The notes beneath the pieces were generated by a model that saw only the letters and a list, made by a program, of their open reading frames with translations, ran no database searches and was not told the origin of the DNA. DNA of 64,000 nucleotides from Granulicella sp. 5B5. Lineage in GTDB: Bacteria; Acidobacteriota; Terriglobia; Terriglobales; Acidobacteriaceae. How positions within the stretch are numbered: position 1 is the first letter of the stretch; the number at the start of each line of letters is the position of its first letter. Location of the stretch: contig NZ_CP046444.1 in assembly GCF_014083945.1 (NCBI RefSeq), positions 3,864,702 to 3,928,701 of the forward strand, given 5' to 3'. Of the stretch, positions 27,829 to 37,213 are shown piece after piece. The translations under genes and the position numbers were made by a program.

Positions 27829-29325
27829 GTGAACTCTCAGCGACTCATCGCAGTCCTCAAGTGGTCGACCGCGGCGGTAGTGCTGGCTGGAATTGTAGCC
27901 GCTTGCCACCTCAAGCTCCACGTCAACCAGACCACCGTCGCTCTCACACTGCTTCTCTACATCCTCTTCCTCGCCGCGCGATGGGGCCTCCGCTACGCGG
28001 TCGTCATGTCCATCGCGGCCACGTTTCTCTACAACTACTTCTTCCTCCCGCCCATCGGCACGCTCACCATCAGCGACCCCCAGAACTGGCTTGCGCTCTT
28101 CGCTTTTCTGGCAACCTCCGTCGTCGGTGCGCGCCTCTCCGAGCGCGTCCGCGAAGAAGCCGAGGACGCCCGCCTGCGCCAGCGCGAGATTGAAGTCCTC
28201 TACGGCCTCAGCCGCGAGCTCCTGCAGACCGAAAACGTCGCTGGCCTGCTCAACGCCATCGCCCCCGCGGTGATGCTCGTCACGCACGCCGACGCCGTCG
28301 CGCTCTATCTCCTCGACGGCGACCGCCGCTACCTCGCCGGCGACCCCGCCGCCATCCCCATGGACGAGATCGGCATGCGCCAGCACGCACTCACCCTCGC
28401 CGGCGCCGACACCGTCACCGATACCGTCACTGCCACCCACTTCGGCGTCCTCGAGTCGCGCATCCCCATCCGCGTCGGCGTCCGCCCCCGCGGCCTCCTC
28501 ATCATCAAAGGCGTCCATCTCTCCACCGACTCCCTCGACGCCATCGGCAGCCTCGTCAGCATCGCCCTCGACCGCGCCCAGGCCCTCGACAGCGTCACCC
28601 GCGCCGAGGCCGCCAAGGAAAGCGAGCGCCTCCGCTCCCTCATGATCGACTCCATCACCCACGAGCTCCGCACCCCACTCACCTCCATCAAGGCCTCCGC
28701 CACCACGCTCCTCATACACGACCCCTGCGGTCCCAACGCTTTAGACGCCGCCTCCCAGCGCGACCTCCTCACCGTCATCGACGAGGAGACCGACCGCCTC
28801 AACCGCCTCGTCTCCGAGGCTGTCGAGATGGCCCAGCTCGACGCCCAGGAGGTCCACATGGCCTTCACGCCCACCGATCTCGTCACCGTCGTTGACGCCG
28901 CCGTCGATGCCTCCTCCGCCGTCCTCGCAGACCACGACCTCCACCAGCACATCCCCCAGCTTCCACCCATCCTCGCCGACGCCGGCTACATTGAAAAAGT
29001 CCTCATCAACCTCCTCGAAAACGCCGCGAAGTACTCCGCTCCCGGCACCCCCATCTTCATCTCGGCCGAGCGCCACCCCGTCACCGTCACCCTCTCCGTC
29101 GCCGACCACGGCCAGGGCATCGACTCCTCCGAACAGGAGCTCATCTTCGAGCGCTTCTACCGCGCCAACTCCGTCAGCCGCCACACCTCCGGCACCGGCA
29201 TGGGCCTCGCCATCAGCCGCGCCATCATGGAGGCCCACCACGGTTCCCTCACCGTCACCAGCCAACTCGGCGAAGGCTCCGTCTTCTCCATCACCCTCCC
29301 GCTCGCCTCCCAATCCCTTGTCTGA
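27829..29325 (+). CDS. KdpD C-terminal half: DUF4118 histidine kinase
   Basis: 498 residues. Four membrane spans close to the N terminus (DUF4118, residues about 8-102), a GAF-like region (about 120-255), HisKA with H278 (MIDSITHELRTPLTS) and an ATPase domain (LINLLENAAKY, VADHGQGID, SGTGMGLAIS). This order equals KdpD from its membrane domain onward. It lies head to head with the gene for the N-terminal half; together they total 877 residues, the length of one classical KdpD. Start is GTG 27829 without a visible ribosome binding site. It should phosphorylate KdpE. Confidence 0.85.
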   Translation: MNSQRLIAVLKWSTAAVVLAGIVAACHLKLHVNQTTVALTLLLYILFLAARWGLRYAVVMSIAATFLYNYFFLPPIGTLTISDPQNWLALFAFLATSVVGARLSERVREEAEDARLRQREIEVLYGLSRELLQTENVAGLLNAIAPAVMLVTHADAVALYLLDGDRRYLAGDPAAIPMDEIGMRQHALTLAGADTVTDTVTATHFGVLESRIPIRVGVRPRGLLIIKGVHLSTDSLDAIGSLVSIALDRAQALDSVTRAEAAKESERLRSLMIDSITHELRTPLTSIKASATTLLIHDPCGPNALDAASQRDLLTVIDEETDRLNRLVSEAVEMAQLDAQEVHMAFTPTDLVTVVDAAVDASSAVLADHDLHQHIPQLPPILADAGYIEKVLINLLENAAKYSAPGTPIFISAERHPVTVTLSVADHGQGIDSSEQELIFERFYRANSVSRHTSGTGMGLAISRAIMEAHHGSLTVTSQLGEGSVFSITLPLASQSLV

Positions 29326-29375
29326 GGCGTGATGTCTCGGGAAGGCCTGATTAGATTAAGTCCCTGCTTTGAAGG

Positions 29376-29436
29376 GGCGGGGCTTCAGCCCTGCCGTAAA
29401 CCAGCTGCAATCAAAAGGGGCTTTAGCCCCGGAGGG
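29376..29436. repeat. REP pair downstream of the kinase
   Basis: First palindrome GGCGGGGC-TTCA-GCCCTGCC (29376-29395, one mismatch) and second GGGGC-TTTA-GCCCC (29417-29430) followed by GGAGGG. Same paired design as at 22.4 and 30.4 kb. The rest of the 29326-29609 gap shows no gene. Confidence 0.75.
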
Positions 29437-29609
29437 ACGGCCATCAATCTCGCAGAGGGCCAAAGGCCCGATATAAAATCCTCCTCTGGCTCTGTACCGC
29501 CCAATCGCGACCCGCTTCGCATTTACCGCCACTCCGTCTATACTGGTATGCGGCCATTTTCCATAGCCCAGCTACTGTGGAAAATGCGCCCCGAGGTCCA
29601 GTCGCCAGC

Positions 29610-30371
29610 ATGTTCGTCCTCCCGAAGATCGAAGCCGCTGCCCGCACCGACGTCGGTCTTCGCCGCCGCAGCAACCAGGACAGCTTCGGCACCGACGAAG
29701 AGCTCGGCCTCTATGTCGTCTGCGACGGCATGGGTGGCGCAGCCGGCGGCGAGGTCGCCAGCCGCATCGCAGTTGACACCTTCCTCGAAATCGCCCGTCA
29801 GGAACTCCTCACCCTCAACGACAAGAATGCCGACTGTACCCGCTGCGCCCTCACCCGCGCCGCCGCTGCCGCCAACCGCGCCGTCCTCACCCGTGCGAAC
29901 TTCGACATCGCCCTCCGCGGCATGGGCACCACCCTCGTCGCCGCGCGCGTCACGGGTGACTCCGTCACGGTCCTCAACGTAGGTGACAGCCGTGCTTATC
30001 TCTTCACCGCCAACGGCGCCTCCCAGCTCACGCTCGACCACTCCTACGTCGCCGAGCAGGTCCGCCGCGGCCTCCTCACCGAAGCCGAAGCCGAGCGCTC
30101 CAGCTTCCAGTCCGTCATCACCCGCGCCATCGGCGTCGACCAGGACGTCACCCCCGACCTCTACGACGCCACCCTCACCCCCGGCGACTCGCTCCTCCTC
30201 TGTTCCGACGGCCTCACCCGCCACGTCACCCGCGAAGAACTCGCCCAGATCGTCACCGACACCGCCAACGAACCCGCCGACGAAACATGTGCCCGCATGA
30301 TCGCCCTCGCCAACGCCCACGGCGGTTCCGACAACATCACATGCCTCCTCCTCCGCGCCAATCCCGCATAG
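29610..30371 (+). CDS. PP2C-family Ser/Thr protein phosphatase
   Basis: About 253 residues. The metal-binding motifs of bacterial PP2C are in order: TDVGLRRRSNQDSF, VVCDGMGGAAGGEVAS, LNVGDSRAYLF, LLLCSDGLTRHV and GGSDNITCLL. It removes phosphate from Ser/Thr proteins and normally opposes a Hanks-type kinase, none of which is adjacent. ATG 29610 gives a start close to the first motif; a GTG at 29577 would add 11 residues. Confidence 0.9.
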   Translation: MFVLPKIEAAARTDVGLRRRSNQDSFGTDEELGLYVVCDGMGGAAGGEVASRIAVDTFLEIARQELLTLNDKNADCTRCALTRAAAAANRAVLTRANFDIALRGMGTTLVAARVTGDSVTVLNVGDSRAYLFTANGASQLTLDHSYVAEQVRRGLLTEAEAERSSFQSVITRAIGVDQDVTPDLYDATLTPGDSLLLCSDGLTRHVTREELAQIVTDTANEPADETCARMIALANAHGGSDNITCLLLRANPA

Positions 30372-30417
30372 CTCAACGATTCACCCACCAATAGGTCCGC
30401 CGTTCTTCGGAGGGAGC

Positions 30418-30468
30418 AGCGGCCTTCAGGCCGCTGAACCGAGCGATGTTTTGAAGGGCTTTAGCCCC
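30418..30468. repeat. REP pair between phosphatase and TIGR03435 gene
   Basis: AGCGGCC-TTCA-GGCCGCT (30418-30435) and GGGC-TTTA-GCCC (30456-30467) followed by CGGAG. Third copy of the paired palindrome; convergent gene ends on both sides. Confidence 0.7.
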
Positions 30469-30489
30469 GGAGACCGTAGCGACGAACTC

Positions 30490-31308
30490 CTAATTCCCCT
30501 TGGGCATCTCCACATGGTCGATGACCAGCACCTTCACCGGCCCCTTCGAGGGCTCAAGCTTCAACCCCAGCTGCTCCTGGATCGCCGTAAGGATCGTTGG
30601 TGGAGCATCGGCGGCTTGCTGACCCGGCGTTCCGTCATCCTCCGGAGTCCACTTCAGCTTCACGTCGTAGCGTCCGCTCAGCCCGGTCTTGTCCACCACC
30701 ACGCGTCCCAGGTCCCGCTGCAGCTCCTGCGTCAATGTTTGTGCCAGCTCATCCAGCGTCACATTGGTTGCCACAAGTGAGTTATCGTCGGAATCGATGC
30801 CCGACCCGCCCTCCGTGGGGTTTGCCGGAGTCAGCAACGATCCCTTTTTGCCCACCACCAGCTCATACACCGGCATCTCGCGCGTCTCCCAATGGACCGC
30901 CAGCTTGAAGCGGTCAGCCAGCATCTGCTGAAACATCGGCTGCTGCATGGCTCTCCGGTGTGCGCGGTCCAGAGTCTTCACCCTCTGGGCATCGGCGGAC
31001 TCCATCTTCGCCTGCATGTCGAACTTGGCTGAGCCCATCCACTTCGGTCCACCAAAAATCCTTGCATCGGAGATCCCGTACGCCCGGCTTGCTATCATCC
31101 GTTTCAACGTGACATTCGTCGCCGTGAAGATGCCGCCCGACATCTCCGTGCTGGCGTCCTGACTGCCAGTGGTATTGGGTTTTACGGTAGTCACCGCGAA
31201 CGTCGGAGAAGCCGCCACCGGCGTATTAGCCGGAGCTTGCCCCGGCATCCGGCGGCACGAGACCACGAACACCAGCAATGTCAGCGCTGCAATAGCCATC
31301 CGCTTCAT
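30490..31308 (-). CDS. TIGR03435 family protein, probable lipoprotein
   Basis: 272 residues. The core F-A-V-T-T-V-K-P-N, MIASRAYGISDARIFGGPKW, and a central DRFKLAVHWETREMPVYEL are hallmarks of TIGR03435, a large paralogous family mainly found in Acidobacteria with no known function. The N terminus from ATG 31308 is a short signal with a lipobox (LLVFVVSC), so it is likely a lipoprotein. Longer starts exist (31323, 31404). Useful as a phylum marker. Confidence 0.85.
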   Translation of the reverse strand: MKRMAIAALTLLVFVVSCRRMPGQAPANTPVAASPTFAVTTVKPNTTGSQDASTEMSGGIFTATNVTLKRMIASRAYGISDARIFGGPKWMGSAKFDMQAKMESADAQRVKTLDRAHRRAMQQPMFQQMLADRFKLAVHWETREMPVYELVVGKKGSLLTPANPTEGGSGIDSDDNSLVATNVTLDELAQTLTQELQRDLGRVVVDKTGLSGRYDVKLKWTPEDDGTPGQQAADAPPTILTAIQEQLGLKLEPSKGPVKVLVIDHVEMPKGN

Positions 31309-31439
31309 ACGCAGGCAATCCATCGGCACCATGCTCCACATAGTTTGAATGTAATGACTTAGACAACACCTTACACGGCTCGTTAGCAACCCGCGAGCAA
31401 TCATATTGCCCTCTCACGTCACCGGCGTAAAATCACTGC

Positions 31440-32186
31440 ATGATTGTCATCGACACCGAATACCAAGACCTCGCCACCCCCTCGGGCCCCATGCGCACCC
31501 ACCTCGTCCGCCCCGCGGCTCCCGGTAAGTATCCCGGAATCATCCTCTTCTCCGAAATCTTTCAAGTCACGGCTCCTATTCGCCGCACCGCCTTGCAACT
31601 CGCCGGTCACGGCTACGTCGTTGCCGTCCCGGAGGTCTATCACGAGTACGAACCCCTCGGCTCCGTCCTCGCCTACGACCAGGCTGGCTCCGACAGAGGC
31701 AACGCGCTCAAGACCACCAAGCCCGTCAAGCAGTACGACGACGACGCCCGCGTCGTGCTCGACTACCTCGCCTCCCGCGAGGACTGCTCCGGTAAGCTCG
31801 GCGTCATGGGCATCTGCATGGGCGGCCACCTCGCCTTCCGCGCCGCTATGAACCCCCAGGTCCGCGGCGCTGTTTGCTTCTACGCCACCGACATCCACAA
31901 AGGCGGCCTCGGCGAAGGCATGCACGACGACTCCATGGCCCGCGCCGGCGAGATCAAAGGCGAGCTCCTCATGGTCTGGGGCCGCCAGGACCCCCACATC
32001 CCCACCGAGGGCCGCATGAAGGTCCTCAACCGCCTCAACGAGGTCGAAACCCGCCTCAACTGGCACGAAGTCAATGGCGCTCACGCCTTCCTCCGCGACG
32101 AAGGCGTCCGCTACGACCCCGACCTCGCCCGCTCCATGTTCGGCCTCGCCCTCGACCTCTTCCACCGCACCCTCGCCGTCGGCTAG
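31440..32186 (+). CDS. Dienelactone hydrolase family protein
   Basis: 248 residues, alpha/beta hydrolase with Cys nucleophile in GICMGGHLAF, acid in WGRQDPHIP and His in NGAHAFLRDE, the Cys-Asp-His triad of dienelactone hydrolases. N-terminal YPGIILFSEIFQVTAPIRR also fits. Probably hydrolyses a lactone or ester; no aromatic degradation genes are nearby to suggest chloro-dienelactone as substrate. Confidence 0.87.
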   Translation: MIVIDTEYQDLATPSGPMRTHLVRPAAPGKYPGIILFSEIFQVTAPIRRTALQLAGHGYVVAVPEVYHEYEPLGSVLAYDQAGSDRGNALKTTKPVKQYDDDARVVLDYLASREDCSGKLGVMGICMGGHLAFRAAMNPQVRGAVCFYATDIHKGGLGEGMHDDSMARAGEIKGELLMVWGRQDPHIPTEGRMKVLNRLNEVETRLNWHEVNGAHAFLRDEGVRYDPDLARSMFGLALDLFHRTLAVG

Positions 32187-32279
32187 GGGTGATACCGCCG
32201 TGGCGAAACTTCGCTCACTCCGCGTCCTTGGCGGTAGCCTTGGCCTCTTGACACGCATCGTACAATAGAACTGAAGCAC

Positions 32280-32303
32280 AAAACCCGGCCTAGGCCGGGT
32301 TTT
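32280..32303. terminator. Bidirectional terminator, perfect 24-nt palindrome
   Basis: AAAACCCGGCCT (32280-32291) is followed at once by its exact reverse complement AGGCCGGGTTTT (32292-32303). A-run on one side and T-run on the other make it work for either strand, between the convergent dienelactone hydrolase and mlaF genes. Confidence 0.8.
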
Positions 32304-32337
32304 GTCGTCTCACAGCTCTTTCTCATCCCACGCCCAG

Positions 32338-32359
32338 GGTAACCACCGAACTGGTTACC
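32338..32359. other. Inverted repeat near mlaF 3' end
   Basis: GGTAACCA-CCGAAC-TGGTTACC, an 8-bp perfect stem with 6-nt loop, then 'cctaaccccaatc' and a G-rich run as in the 2.7-kb intergenic region. May be a second terminator element. Confidence 0.45.
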
Positions 32360-32413
32360 AGCCTAACCCCAATCCGCTGCGGATCATAGCCCCAAAAACC
32401 GGGGGGAGGGTGC

Positions 32414-33250
32414 CTAGCTGATATACGCCCGCAGCCACGGATTGCTGGTCCGCACCAGCTCCTCCGTCGACCCGTCGAAGACCACCCGCCCCTCGTTGAT
32501 CACCAGGAACTTCGTCCCCGGATCGATCCCGCCATTCGGTATCGGCACCATGTGCCCGGCCTGCTGGTCGAACCGGTGAGTCGCCAGCGTAAACGCGTCC
32601 TGCAGCCGGTGCGTAATCAGCAGGGAAGTCGTATGCGACACATCCCGCTGCTTCACCACCAGCTCAATGATGGTCGTCGACGTGATCGGGTCCAGCCCAC
32701 CGGTAGGCGAATCGTACAAAATCAGGTCCGGCCTGCTGATGATCGCCCGCGCAATCGAAACCCGCCGCCGCATGCCGCCGCTCAGCTCCGGCGGATACTT
32801 CGCAATCGCCTTCTCCAGTTCCACAAACCGCAGCGCCTCCACCACCCGCTCGTGGATCTCCGCCTCCGGCACATGCTCCTCCTCCAGCCGGTAGGCGACG
32901 TTGTCCTCCACGTCGATCGAATCGAACAGCGCGCTCTCCTGGAACACCATTCCCACATGCGCGCGAAGGCTGAATATCTCCTTCTCGTTCAGTTCGTTCA
33001 GTGGCTGTCCTACAACCAGAACCTCCCCACTGTCGGCCATCAGCAGGCCATTGGTCAGCTTCATCAGCACGCTCTTGCCGCCGCCCGCCGGCCCCAGGAT
33101 AATTCTGGTCTCCCCATGGGCCACCGCAAAACTGATGTTCTTCAGCACCTGGTGCCCGTCAAAACCAATCGAAACATCGCGAAACTCCACCACAGGCGTT
33201 CCTGCGGCCAAACGCTCGGAGACCTCCGCTTCGGTCAGGCGTCCCACCAT
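32414..33250 (-). CDS. mlaF: MlaF-type ABC transporter ATPase
   Basis: 278 residues. Walker A GPAGGGKSVLMK, signature LSGGMRRRVSIARA and Walker B LILYDSPTGGLD. The replacement of E by S after the Walker B Asp (YDSPTGGLD) is seen in some Mla-type ATPases. With the permease just upstream (gap of 3 bp) it forms the core of a retrograde phospholipid transporter that keeps outer-membrane asymmetry. The MCE-domain binding protein is not adjacent. Confidence 0.85.
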   Translation of the reverse strand: MVGRLTEAEVSERLAAGTPVVEFRDVSIGFDGHQVLKNISFAVAHGETRIILGPAGGGKSVLMKLTNGLLMADSGEVLVVGQPLNELNEKEIFSLRAHVGMVFQESALFDSIDVEDNVAYRLEEEHVPEAEIHERVVEALRFVELEKAIAKYPPELSGGMRRRVSIARAIISRPDLILYDSPTGGLDPITSTTIIELVVKQRDVSHTTSLLITHRLQDAFTLATHRFDQQAGHMVPIPNGGIDPGTKFLVINEGRVVFDGSTEELVRTSNPWLRAYIS

Positions 33251-33253
33251 CGG

Positions 33254-34033
33254 CTACCTCCCAAAGATCCCGATCATTAGCTGCGTCACCAGAAAGTCCA
33301 CCAGGATGATGAACACCGACGAAACCACCACCGCCTGCGTCGTAGCCTTACCAACGCCGCGCGTTCCGCCCGTCGTCTTCAGCCCGTAGTAGCAGCCCAC
33401 TGTGGCGATGATGAACCCGGAGAACAGCGGCTTCACCAGCCCCTCCACCACGTCGCCATACTGCAGCGACATATACGAGGTGTGCAGGAACGTCGCTGCA
33501 TTCAGCCGCAGCAGCAGCACGGACACCGCTGCACCGCCCGCCATCCCGCAGGCGTCCGCGATGATCGTCAGGAAGAACAGCATCACCACCGAGGCCACCA
33601 GCCGCGGCGCCACCAGCTTGCGAATCGGGTCCGTCCCCAGTGCCCGCATCGCATCAATCTGCTCGGAGACCTTCATCGAGCCCAGCTCGCTGGCCATGCC
33701 CGACGTGTTCCGGCCGCTCACCATCAGTCCCGTCAGCACCGGCCCCAGCTCCTTCACCATCGAGAGCGAGACCAGCCGCCCGGTCATGTTGATCGCGCCG
33801 AACTGTTTCAGTGTCACAGCCGCCTGCAGTGCCAGCACGCAGCCGGTAAAGAATCCGGTCAGCACCACGATCGGCAGCGATCCGAATCCGATCGAGTCCA
33901 TTTGCGTATACGTGTCCGCAATGTACCGCGGCGTTGAGAACAGGTTCCCGATGATGCGCGCGCAGAGCAGCGCGTACTCCTGGATCGAACCGACGATCTT
34001 CTTCGCGAACGCTTCTGGGGAAGTAAGTGGCAT
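33254..34033 (-). CDS. mlaE: MlaE-type ABC permease
   Basis: 259 residues, five to six membrane spans. ELGPVLTGLMVSGRNTSGMASELGSMKVSEQIDA (residues about 95-128) is the MlaE family signature, as is the DPIRKLVAPRLVA loop after it. Works with MlaF in lipid transport between the membranes. Confidence 0.9.
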   Translation of the reverse strand: MPLTSPEAFAKKIVGSIQEYALLCARIIGNLFSTPRYIADTYTQMDSIGFGSLPIVVLTGFFTGCVLALQAAVTLKQFGAINMTGRLVSLSMVKELGPVLTGLMVSGRNTSGMASELGSMKVSEQIDAMRALGTDPIRKLVAPRLVASVVMLFFLTIIADACGMAGGAAVSVLLLRLNAATFLHTSYMSLQYGDVVEGLVKPLFSGFIIATVGCYYGLKTTGGTRGVGKATTQAVVVSSVFIILVDFLVTQLMIGIFGR

Positions 34034-34215
34034 GTCTCAGGCTTACGGCTCAGGGTATCAGATGCTCCACCCCACGCCCTACGTCGCACAGAGTTGTGTC
34101 TTGTCTTCACCTTGTCACGCATCTGTCATGCACACCCCAAGCCGCTTCTGCTTGAGGTGAAAGATGAGAAAATAGGGTGATGGCCACTCTGCTCCACCGC
34201 GACGGAACCGATACC

Positions 34216-35310
34216 ATGACCGCCGCCGTTCTGCGCGGCAAAGAGGACTTGCGTATTGAGCAGATGCCCATCCCCACCGCTGGCCCGGGCGAACTCGTCC
34301 TCCGCGTCGGTGCCGCGCTTACCTGTGGCACGGACCTCAAGGTCTACCGCCGCGGCTACCACGCGAAGATGCTCACCCTCGACCGCCTCTTCGGCCACGA
34401 ACTCGCCGGGACCGTCATCGAGGCAGGGAAGGGCGTCACCCGCTTCAAAGTCGGTGACCGCGTCGTCCCGCTCAACTCCGCACCCTGCGACGCCTGTTTC
34501 TTCTGCAAGGCCGGCCAGCAGAACCTCTGCGACGACCTCCTCTTCAACAACGGCGCCTACGCCGAGTACATCCGTATCCCCGCCCGCATCGTCGAAAAGA
34601 ACACCCTCTTGCTCCCCGATGCGATGCCCTTCCAGCACGCCGCGCTCACCGAGCCGCTGGCCTGCGTCATGCGCGGTTTGGAGGAGTCAAACGCCACTGC
34701 AGGCAAGACGGCCATCGTCCTCGGAGCCGGCCCCATCGGCCTGCTCTTCATCCACGCCGCCGCGCTGGAAGGCCTGCACGTCATCGCCGTCGTCAAGCGC
34801 AAGGATCAGGTCGCCACCGCAAAGCACTTCGGCGCCGCACAGGTCGTCCGCCTTGCCGACGTCGAAGATTCCATCGCCGCCGCCCGCGCCCTCACGCCGG
34901 AAGGCCGCGGCGCGGACATCGTCTTCGAAGCCGTCGCCACTCCCGAGGCCTGGCAGTGGGCTGTTCAGATGGCCCGCAAAGGTGGCCTCGTCAACCTCTT
35001 CGGCGGCCCGCCCGCCGGCACTACCGCCGCCTTCGATACCAATTTGATCCACTACTCTGACCTCACCATCAAGGCCAGCTTCCACCACACGCCGTCGACC
35101 GCCCGCCGCGCCTTCGATCTACTCCGCTCCGGCCGCTTCCTCTGCGACGACTTCATCACCGGCTCCGCTTCGCTTGAAGACGTCCCCGAAGTCTTCCGCC
35201 GCATGCTCACGCGCCCCGCCGAAGGCACCGCACCGGAGATCAAGACTGCCATCTACCCACAGCAGGCCATCACCGCGGCCGAGCCTCTTACTGCAGTGGA
35301 GGCCGCATGA
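34216..35310 (+). CDS. Zinc-dependent medium-chain alcohol dehydrogenase
   Basis: 364 residues. Catalytic zinc residues CGTDLKVY and GHELAGTV, structural zinc cysteines in CDACFFCKAGQQNLC and the NAD-binding VLGAGPIGLLFI. It resembles the sorbitol/threonine dehydrogenase branch. The frame is open to GTG 34177, but the family pattern starts at MTAAVLRGKEDLRI. Its stop overlaps the hpnC start (ATGA), so it is the first gene of the squalene operon. A role in hopanoid side-chain chemistry is only inferred from this coupling. Confidence 0.83.
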   Translation: MTAAVLRGKEDLRIEQMPIPTAGPGELVLRVGAALTCGTDLKVYRRGYHAKMLTLDRLFGHELAGTVIEAGKGVTRFKVGDRVVPLNSAPCDACFFCKAGQQNLCDDLLFNNGAYAEYIRIPARIVEKNTLLLPDAMPFQHAALTEPLACVMRGLEESNATAGKTAIVLGAGPIGLLFIHAAALEGLHVIAVVKRKDQVATAKHFGAAQVVRLADVEDSIAAARALTPEGRGADIVFEAVATPEAWQWAVQMARKGGLVNLFGGPPAGTTAAFDTNLIHYSDLTIKASFHHTPSTARRAFDLLRSGRFLCDDFITGSASLEDVPEVFRRMLTRPAEGTAPEIKTAIYPQQAITAAEPLTAVEAA

Positions 35311-36275
35311 GCACAACTCTTGCAACACCGGTCTCCGATCAGCTCATCGGCGCGCCCGAGCTCTACCGCACACCGGCACAGCGCCCATCGCTCGCCGAAG
35401 CCCAGCAGTGGTGCAAGACCCTCGCCACCACACACTACGAAAACTTTCATGTCGCCACGTTCTTCCTTCCGTCGGCTCTGCGCCCGCACTTCCACAGTGT
35501 TTACGCCTTCTGCCGTACCTCCGACGATCTCGGCGACGAGGTAGCCGACACCGCAACCGCAACCCGCCTACTCTCCGAGTGGCGCGCCATGCTGCACGAG
35601 TGCTTCGCTACCCCTGCACTCTCGCGTCACCCTGTCTTTATCGCGCTGCAGCCAACCATCGCACAGTGCAACCTGCCCATCGAGCCCTTCGACGACCTCA
35701 TCTCCGCCTTCGAGCGCGACCAGGTCTACACGCACCATGCCACGCTCGCCACGCTCGAAGACTACTCACGCTACTCCGCCAACCCCGTCGGCCGTCTCGT
35801 CCTCCTCGTCAGCGGTTACCGCTCTGACGAGCTGATGCAACTCTCCGACGAGATCTGCACCGGCCTACAGCTCGCCAACTTCTATCAGGACATCGTCGAG
35901 GACCGCGAACGTGGCCGCCGCTACATCCCCGCCGACGTCATGGCCCGCTTTAACGTCTCCGACGAGCAGCTCATCGCCCGTCACTTCGATGCCAACGTCC
36001 GTGCCATGATGCACTCCCTTGTCGAAGACGCCCGCGCCCGCCTGCTTCGCGGCCAGCGCATCGTCACGCTCGTCGACGCCGAACTCGCCGCAACGCTCTC
36101 ACTCTTCGTCAAAGGCGGCCTCGCCATCCTCGACGCCATCGCCGCGCAGGACTACGATACCCTCGCCTCACGTCCCGTCGTCACTAAGGCCGCCAAACTC
36201 CGCCTTCTCGGCGGCGCGCTCTGGGGCAAGCTCACCTCCGCTTTCAGGCCCAGGCCGGGGAAGACACAGGCATGA
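35307..36275 (+). CDS. hpnC: Hydroxysqualene synthase
   Basis: 322 residues, squalene/phytoene synthase fold. First Asp-rich motif in YAFCRTSDDLGDEVAD, second in LANFYQDIVEDRERGRRYIP. HpnC converts presqualene diphosphate to hydroxysqualene in the three-enzyme route HpnD-HpnC-HpnE to squalene, the precursor of hopanoids. Coupled by ATGA to genes on both sides. Confidence 0.9.
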   Translation: MSTTLATPVSDQLIGAPELYRTPAQRPSLAEAQQWCKTLATTHYENFHVATFFLPSALRPHFHSVYAFCRTSDDLGDEVADTATATRLLSEWRAMLHECFATPALSRHPVFIALQPTIAQCNLPIEPFDDLISAFERDQVYTHHATLATLEDYSRYSANPVGRLVLLVSGYRSDELMQLSDEICTGLQLANFYQDIVEDRERGRRYIPADVMARFNVSDEQLIARHFDANVRAMMHSLVEDARARLLRGQRIVTLVDAELAATLSLFVKGGLAILDAIAAQDYDTLASRPVVTKAAKLRLLGGALWGKLTSAFRPRPGKTQA

Positions 36276-37213
36276 GCACCGCACAAAACGAACAGTTGAC
36301 CGCAGCCTACGCAGCCTGCCGCGCCATCGCCAAGCGCGAGGCCAAGAACTTCTATTACTCCTTCCGCGTCCTCCCGCAGCATAAATCGGACGCCATGTGC
36401 GCCATCTACGCCTTCATGCGCAAAGCCGACGACCTCTCCGACGACGAGTCGATGACTCTCGAAGCCCGCCGCATGGCAATGGCCGCATGGACGGCCGCAT
36501 GGCGCACCTCACGCACCATCACAACTGACGACCCCATCTTCCTCGCCGTCAATCACACGCAACAGCAATTTGGCATCACCGACGACCTCCTCGAACAACT
36601 CGTCGCCGGAACCACGCTTGATCTCCAGCCGCAGCCCGAAGGCGTCCTGCTTCAAGACGTCAATGGCCGCGCCATCCAGGTCTACGAAACCTTCGCCGCA
36701 CTCCATCACTACTGCTACCTCGTAGCCTCTGTCGTCGGCCTTGTCTGCATCCGCATCTTCGGCTACACCGATAGCCGCGCCGAGCAACTTGCCATCGACA
36801 CCGGCGTAGCATTTCAGCTCACCAACATCCTCCGCGACATCAAGGAAGACGCCGAGCGCGGCCGCATCTATCTCTCCGCTGACCAGCTCCGCGAGCACAA
36901 CGTCACTCCGCAGCACCTTCTCGCCATCACCAGCGGCGCACCCATCGAGCCCAACGACCTCGCACTCCTCCGCGGCTTTGAGCTGACCGCGCAAAACCTC
37001 TATCTCAGCGCCGACCGTCTCATCCCGCTACTCGACGCCGACTCTCGCCCCGCCATGCGCGTCCTCGTCCGCATCTATCACCGCCTCCTCGACCGCATCG
37101 CCGCGGAGCCCTCTGCGATCTTCCGCGAGCGCGTCTCCGTCCCCACCTCGCAGAAGCTCTCCATCCTTGCTGTCGGCGTCCTTCAATCCATCACCGCAAG
37201 GCTCTTCGGATGA
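36272..37213 (+). CDS. hpnD: Presqualene diphosphate synthase
   Basis: 313 residues. Motifs CAIYAFMRKADDLSDDES and LTNILRDIKEDAERGRIYLS bind the diphosphates through magnesium. Joins two farnesyl diphosphates to presqualene diphosphate. The FYYSFRVLPQHKSDAMCAIY start is typical of HpnD. Overlaps hpnC and hpnE by four bases each. Confidence 0.9.
   Translation: MSTAQNEQLTAAYAACRAIAKREAKNFYYSFRVLPQHKSDAMCAIYAFMRKADDLSDDESMTLEARRMAMAAWTAAWRTSRTITTDDPIFLAVNHTQQQFGITDDLLEQLVAGTTLDLQPQPEGVLLQDVNGRAIQVYETFAALHHYCYLVASVVGLVCIRIFGYTDSRAEQLAIDTGVAFQLTNILRDIKEDAERGRIYLSADQLREHNVTPQHLLAITSGAPIEPNDLALLRGFELTAQNLYLSADRLIPLLDADSRPAMRVLVRIYHRLLDRIAAEPSAIFRERVSVPTSQKLSILAVGVLQSITARLFG

Noticed and set aside
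32249..32270. TTGACA followed by TACAAT as a promoter
   Set aside because: The spacing is only 7 bp, far from the 16-18 bp needed.
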